This document shows, piece by piece, positions 61,446-64,000 of a stretch of DNA of 64,000 bases. The notes under the pieces were generated by a model. That model did not search any database, was not told the origin of the DNA, and was given only the letters and a program-made list of their open reading frames with translations. The position numbers and the translations under genes are program-made. This stretch comes from Paenibacillus radicibacter (GTDB taxonomy: Bacteria > Bacillota > Bacilli > Paenibacillales > NBRC-103111). Within the stretch, counting starts at the first letter, position 1. The number at the start of each line of letters is the position of its first letter. The DNA lies in the NCBI RefSeq assembly GCF_024721995.1, contig NZ_JANQBC010000005.1, positions 186,001 through 250,000 on the forward strand. The letters are read 5' to 3'.

Positions 61446-62063
61446 ATGTCTAATGTATTGTTTATTAAAGCGAATCCACGTCCAGCTGATCAAGCTGTTT
61501 CTGTTAAAATGTATGATGCGTTCGTAGCTAGTTACCGCGAGACTCACCCAAACGATAACATCACGGAACTAGATCTATTCGCAGAGAATCTTCCGTACTA
61601 CGGATTGGATATGATTAATGGTAAGTTCAAAGCTCGTTCAGGTTATGAGCTTACAGAGGGTGAGAAACAAGCGGTTGAAGTTGTTGACAAATACTTGAAC
61701 CAATTCTTGGGCGCTGATAAAGTGATGATCGCATTCCCGCTTTGGAACGCTACAGTTCCTGCACCACTTCACACGTACTTCGATTATTTGAACCAAGCTG
61801 GTACAACTTTTGGATACACAGCTGAAGGTCCGGTTGGTTTAGTTAAAGGTAAGAAATTAGCTCTTCTTAATGCACGCGGTGGTGATTACTCGAATTATCC
61901 ATATGAAATGTGCTTGAACTTTGCTTCTAACACATTTAGCTTCTTCGGTATTGAAGATATTGAGAAATTGGTAATCGAAGGTCATAATCAATACCCAGAT
62001 CGTTCTGAAGCAATTGTACAAGATGGGCTTGAGAAAGTTCGTAGCGCAGCAATCGTGTTCTAA
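61446..62063 (+). CDS. azoR: FMN-dependent NADH-azoreductase
   Basis: A 205-residue flavodoxin-fold enzyme: VLFIKANPRPADQAVSVKMYDAFVASYRE, FPLWNATVPAPLHTYFDYLNQAGTTFGYTAEGPVGLVKGKK and NARGGDYS. It reduces azo dyes and quinones with NADH and FMN and is part of electrophile/thiol-stress defence in Bacilli. ATG at 61446 follows AGGAG by 11 bp. Confidence 0.93.
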   Translation: MSNVLFIKANPRPADQAVSVKMYDAFVASYRETHPNDNITELDLFAENLPYYGLDMINGKFKARSGYELTEGEKQAVEVVDKYLNQFLGADKVMIAFPLWNATVPAPLHTYFDYLNQAGTTFGYTAEGPVGLVKGKKLALLNARGGDYSNYPYEMCLNFASNTFSFFGIEDIEKLVIEGHNQYPDRSEAIVQDGLEKVRSAAIVF

Positions 62064-62096
62064 TTAAACTTTCATAAGCATAAGGAAAATTCGTAC

Positions 62097-62126
62097 AACG
62101 AGGTACCATAGGTATCTCGTTTTTGC
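62097..62126 (+). terminator. Terminator after azoreductase
   Basis: AACGAGGTACC-ATA-GGTATCTCGTT with one G-T pair, then TTTT. Confidence 0.8.
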
Positions 62127-62181
62127 ATATGTTATAATAAATGAAACAATTTCCCAGTCATATAGAGAAAGGAATGAACCC

Positions 62182-62523
62182 ATGAAACCGATTCACAAAC
62201 AAGCGGTAACTACAGCACTGCGCGCTTTTATTGGGCAGCAGGTGTATATTCATGCGGAGGCAATTCCAGGAGGATTTCTTCGTAATATTTCCGTGGAGGT
62301 AGAGCAAGCGATGATCGCGGGGGAAGGTCCTTATCGAGTTGCGATTCGCATTCCATATAACGGATGGATTCGCATGGAGAGCTTGACTCATTATATAAGC
62401 GAATCGGAAGAGAAGCTGCTGCTTGCTGGACATGACGAACAAGGGCGAATTACGACGGTGCTTGAGCTTAGTACAAGACCGTTCCATTTTAACAAAGGAG
62501 GGAGTGTCTATGACGGCTCGTAA
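62182..62523 (+). CDS. yojF: YojF-like protein (DUF1806)
   Basis: A 113-residue protein of the YojF family: KPIHKQAVTTALRAFIGQQVYIHAE...ISVEVEQAMIAGEGPYRVAIRIPYNGWIRMESLTHY. In Bacillus yojF is always next to yojG (bshB2), as here, where the genes overlap by 14 bp. Its role in bacillithiol metabolism has not been defined. Confidence 0.85.
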   Translation: MKPIHKQAVTTALRAFIGQQVYIHAEAIPGGFLRNISVEVEQAMIAGEGPYRVAIRIPYNGWIRMESLTHYISESEEKLLLAGHDEQGRITTVLELSTRPFHFNKGGSVYDGS

Positions 62524-63220
62524 AATCTTACTTGTACTAGCGCACCCTGATGATGAGTCATTCATCTGTGGAGGAACCCTTGCGAAGTATGCGAAGGAAG
62601 GCGTTGAAATATCGCTGGTTTGTGCAACGCGTGGTGAGATGGGCAGAAGAGTTGGGAACCCTCCAACGTTAAACAGAGAGACTATTGCCATTGCCAGAGA
62701 AGTAGAATTGAAAGAGGCTTGCAGTGTGCTGGGCATCAGCCGTCTGCAATTTCTTGATGTGCTCGATAAGACTGTTGAATTCGAAGATCCCTATGTGATG
62801 GAAGTGCGGATTGCTGCGATCATCGAAGATCTTAAACCGGATGTTGTACTCACTTTCCATGAGGTTCTTGGCGGTCATCCAGACCATTGTGCAATCGGTA
62901 AATTTTGCAAAGCAGGCTTCGAACGCATTGTGCGTCGCGGAAAACTCGACAAACCGATGCATTTGTATTATATTTCGTACGGAGACAGTATGAAGCAACC
63001 TGAGAAATATGGAATTGATCCAAGCCAAGTAACGGCAATTGATACGACTTCAGGTCGATATAATAAGCTACTTGCATTCCGTGCACACCGTTCCCAGTCT
63101 GAGATTATTGAATGGGTATGGAAGCCGGATAAGGAAGCGTTAGGGCATATTAGTCGGATGGAGTACTTTATTCATGGAGACAATACTCCTAAACCCCAGG
63201 ACAGCTTGTTCTCTCATTAA
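62510..63220 (+). CDS. bshB2: Bacillithiol deacetylase, PIG-L family
   Basis: A 236-residue zinc deacetylase: AHPDDE (11-16) and GGHPDHCAIG (about 122-131) supply the zinc ligands and catalytic Asp. BshB2 removes acetyl from GlcNAc-malate and/or from bacillithiol conjugates. ATG at 62510 follows GGAGGG by 7 bp inside yojF. Confidence 0.9.
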   Translation: MTARKILLVLAHPDDESFICGGTLAKYAKEGVEISLVCATRGEMGRRVGNPPTLNRETIAIAREVELKEACSVLGISRLQFLDVLDKTVEFEDPYVMEVRIAAIIEDLKPDVVLTFHEVLGGHPDHCAIGKFCKAGFERIVRRGKLDKPMHLYYISYGDSMKQPEKYGIDPSQVTAIDTTSGRYNKLLAFRAHRSQSEIIEWVWKPDKEALGHISRMEYFIHGDNTPKPQDSLFSH

Positions 63221-63256
63221 AATTCACAAATTCTTTCTAACTATGGAGGTAGCACA

Positions 63257-63961
63257 ATGAGCGTACATATCGGAGCAAAACCAGGAGATATCGCAGAATC
63301 CGTACTTTTACCAGGAGATCCCCTTCGTGCGAAATACATTGCGGAAACTTTCTTAGAAGATGTAACTTGCTATAACAATGTGCGTGGTATGCTTGGCTTT
63401 ACAGGTACATACCAAGGCAAGCGTGTTTCTGTTCAAGGAACAGGCATGGGTATGCCATCCGCATCCATTTACATTCACGAGCTTATCAATAGCTATGGCG
63501 TTAAAAACTTAATTCGCGTAGGTACTTGTGGCGCAATCCAAAAAGACATTCGTGTTCGTGACGTGATCATTGCACAAGCGGCTTGCACGAACTCTTCTAT
63601 GAACCGTAACGCATTCCCAGGCTATGACTTTGCTGCAATTGCTGACTTTGATTTGATGCGCAGAGCGTATGATGCATCCGTTGCTAAAGGACTAAACATC
63701 CGTGTAGGTAACGTTCTTTCTTCTGATGTATTCTACAATGATGACAAAGAAATCGTAGCGAAACTTGCAAATCACGGCGTATATGCAGTTGAGATGGAAG
63801 CTGCTGCGCTTTACACGATTGCGGCTCGTTTCGGTGTAAATGCACTTACGATTCTTACAGTAAGTGACCACATCATTACAGGTGAAGAAACAACTTCTGA
63901 AGAAAGACAAACGACGTTCAACGAAATGATCGAAGTTGCCTTGAACACAGTTGTGAAGTAA
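63257..63961 (+). CDS. deoD: Purine-nucleoside phosphorylase, DeoD type
   Basis: A 234-residue hexameric-type [37 protein letters not shown], phosphate-binding [16 protein letters not shown] and [18 protein letters not shown] for ribose, and catalytic Asp in [10 protein letters not shown]. It splits purine (deoxy)ribonucleosides with phosphate in salvage. GGAGGTAG lies 7-8 bp before the ATG. It is complete; only 39 bp remain to the window edge. Confidence 0.95.
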   Translation: MSVHIGAKPGDIAESVLLPGDPLRAKYIAETFLEDVTCYNNVRGMLGFTGTYQGKRVSVQGTGMGMPSASIYIHELINSYGVKNLIRVGTCGAIQKDIRVRDVIIAQAACTNSSMNRNAFPGYDFAAIADFDLMRRAYDASVAKGLNIRVGNVLSSDVFYNDDKEIVAKLANHGVYAVEMEAAALYTIAARFGVNALTILTVSDHIITGEETTSEERQTTFNEMIEVALNTVVK

Positions 63962-64000
63962 TCGTTTTTATGAAAATAAGAATAAAAATAGAACCCTTAT

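Overview
The window looks like chromosome of an endospore-forming Paenibacillus-type Firmicute. Supporting signs are two gerA-type spore-germination receptor operons, strong GGAGG ribosome sites with frequent GTG/TTG starts, a bacillithiol gene pair (yojF-bshB2), YesM/YesN-type two-component genes attached to an LplB-type sugar importer, and Firmicute riboswitch classes (two tandem glycine riboswitches and one c-di-AMP riboswitch). No rRNA, tRNA, prophage or CRISPR array was seen. The only recognisable transposon trace is a decayed IS3-family fragment near 4.2-4.6 kb.

Layout, 0-17.5 kb: an NAD(P)-binding reductase behind a doubled operator; an SDR / QueA-like / VOC gene trio; a zinc-ribbon protein; the IS3 remnant; a shortened DeoR/WYL-type regulator; a BtrH-like protein preceded by a small ORF copying its N-terminus; a germination receptor operon in B-A-C order (6.8-10.5 kb); a three-gene ABC importer with fused permease (10.7-14.9 kb); a GyrI-like protein; a membrane protein + XRE pair; and an MDR-type reductase.

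17.6-28.8 kb is the metabolic core of the window. Leftward gcvT-gcvPA-gcvPB and rightward glyA...gcvH-lipA-sdaAB-sdaAA-lpdA diverge from a 790-bp region holding two head-to-head tandem glycine riboswitches, each followed by its own terminator. Together they encode the whole glycine cleavage system, its lipoylation enzyme, SHMT and serine dehydratase, which is a complete glycine -> serine -> pyruvate route. The 780 bp between glyA and gcvH lacks a gene and is packed with hairpins. It holds two copies of a long-hairpin repeat, and a third copy lies inside the ABC importer operon. The stems differ in sequence between copies but stay paired.

28.9-41.0 kb: a CmpB-family membrane protein, a PAS-GGDEF cyclase, a MarR-regulated MFS exporter, a CPA2 antiporter, a YdjO-like protein, a Trm11-like methyltransferase, a c-di-AMP riboswitch in front of a secreted CAP-domain protein, then a leftward A-B-C germination operon whose C gene is split by a 13-bp triplicated repeat.

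41.1-64 kb: a CUT1 sugar importer with YesN/YesM; a second sdaAB-sdaAA pair; a DctB/S/R/P-type C4-dicarboxylate sensing and uptake locus; FabZ-like, NUDIX, RidA and peptidase E genes; an orphan HsdM-HsdS fusion methyltransferase with no HsdR; an NAD(P)-binding protein convergent with a ROK regulator that has lost its zinc site; an azoreductase; yojF-bshB2; and deoD at the right edge.

The best candidate for something undescribed is the covarying long-hairpin repeat family and the hairpin-dense glyA-gcvH spacer. Next come the slippage-prone gerC, the degenerate QueA-like operon and the orphan HsdM-S fusion.
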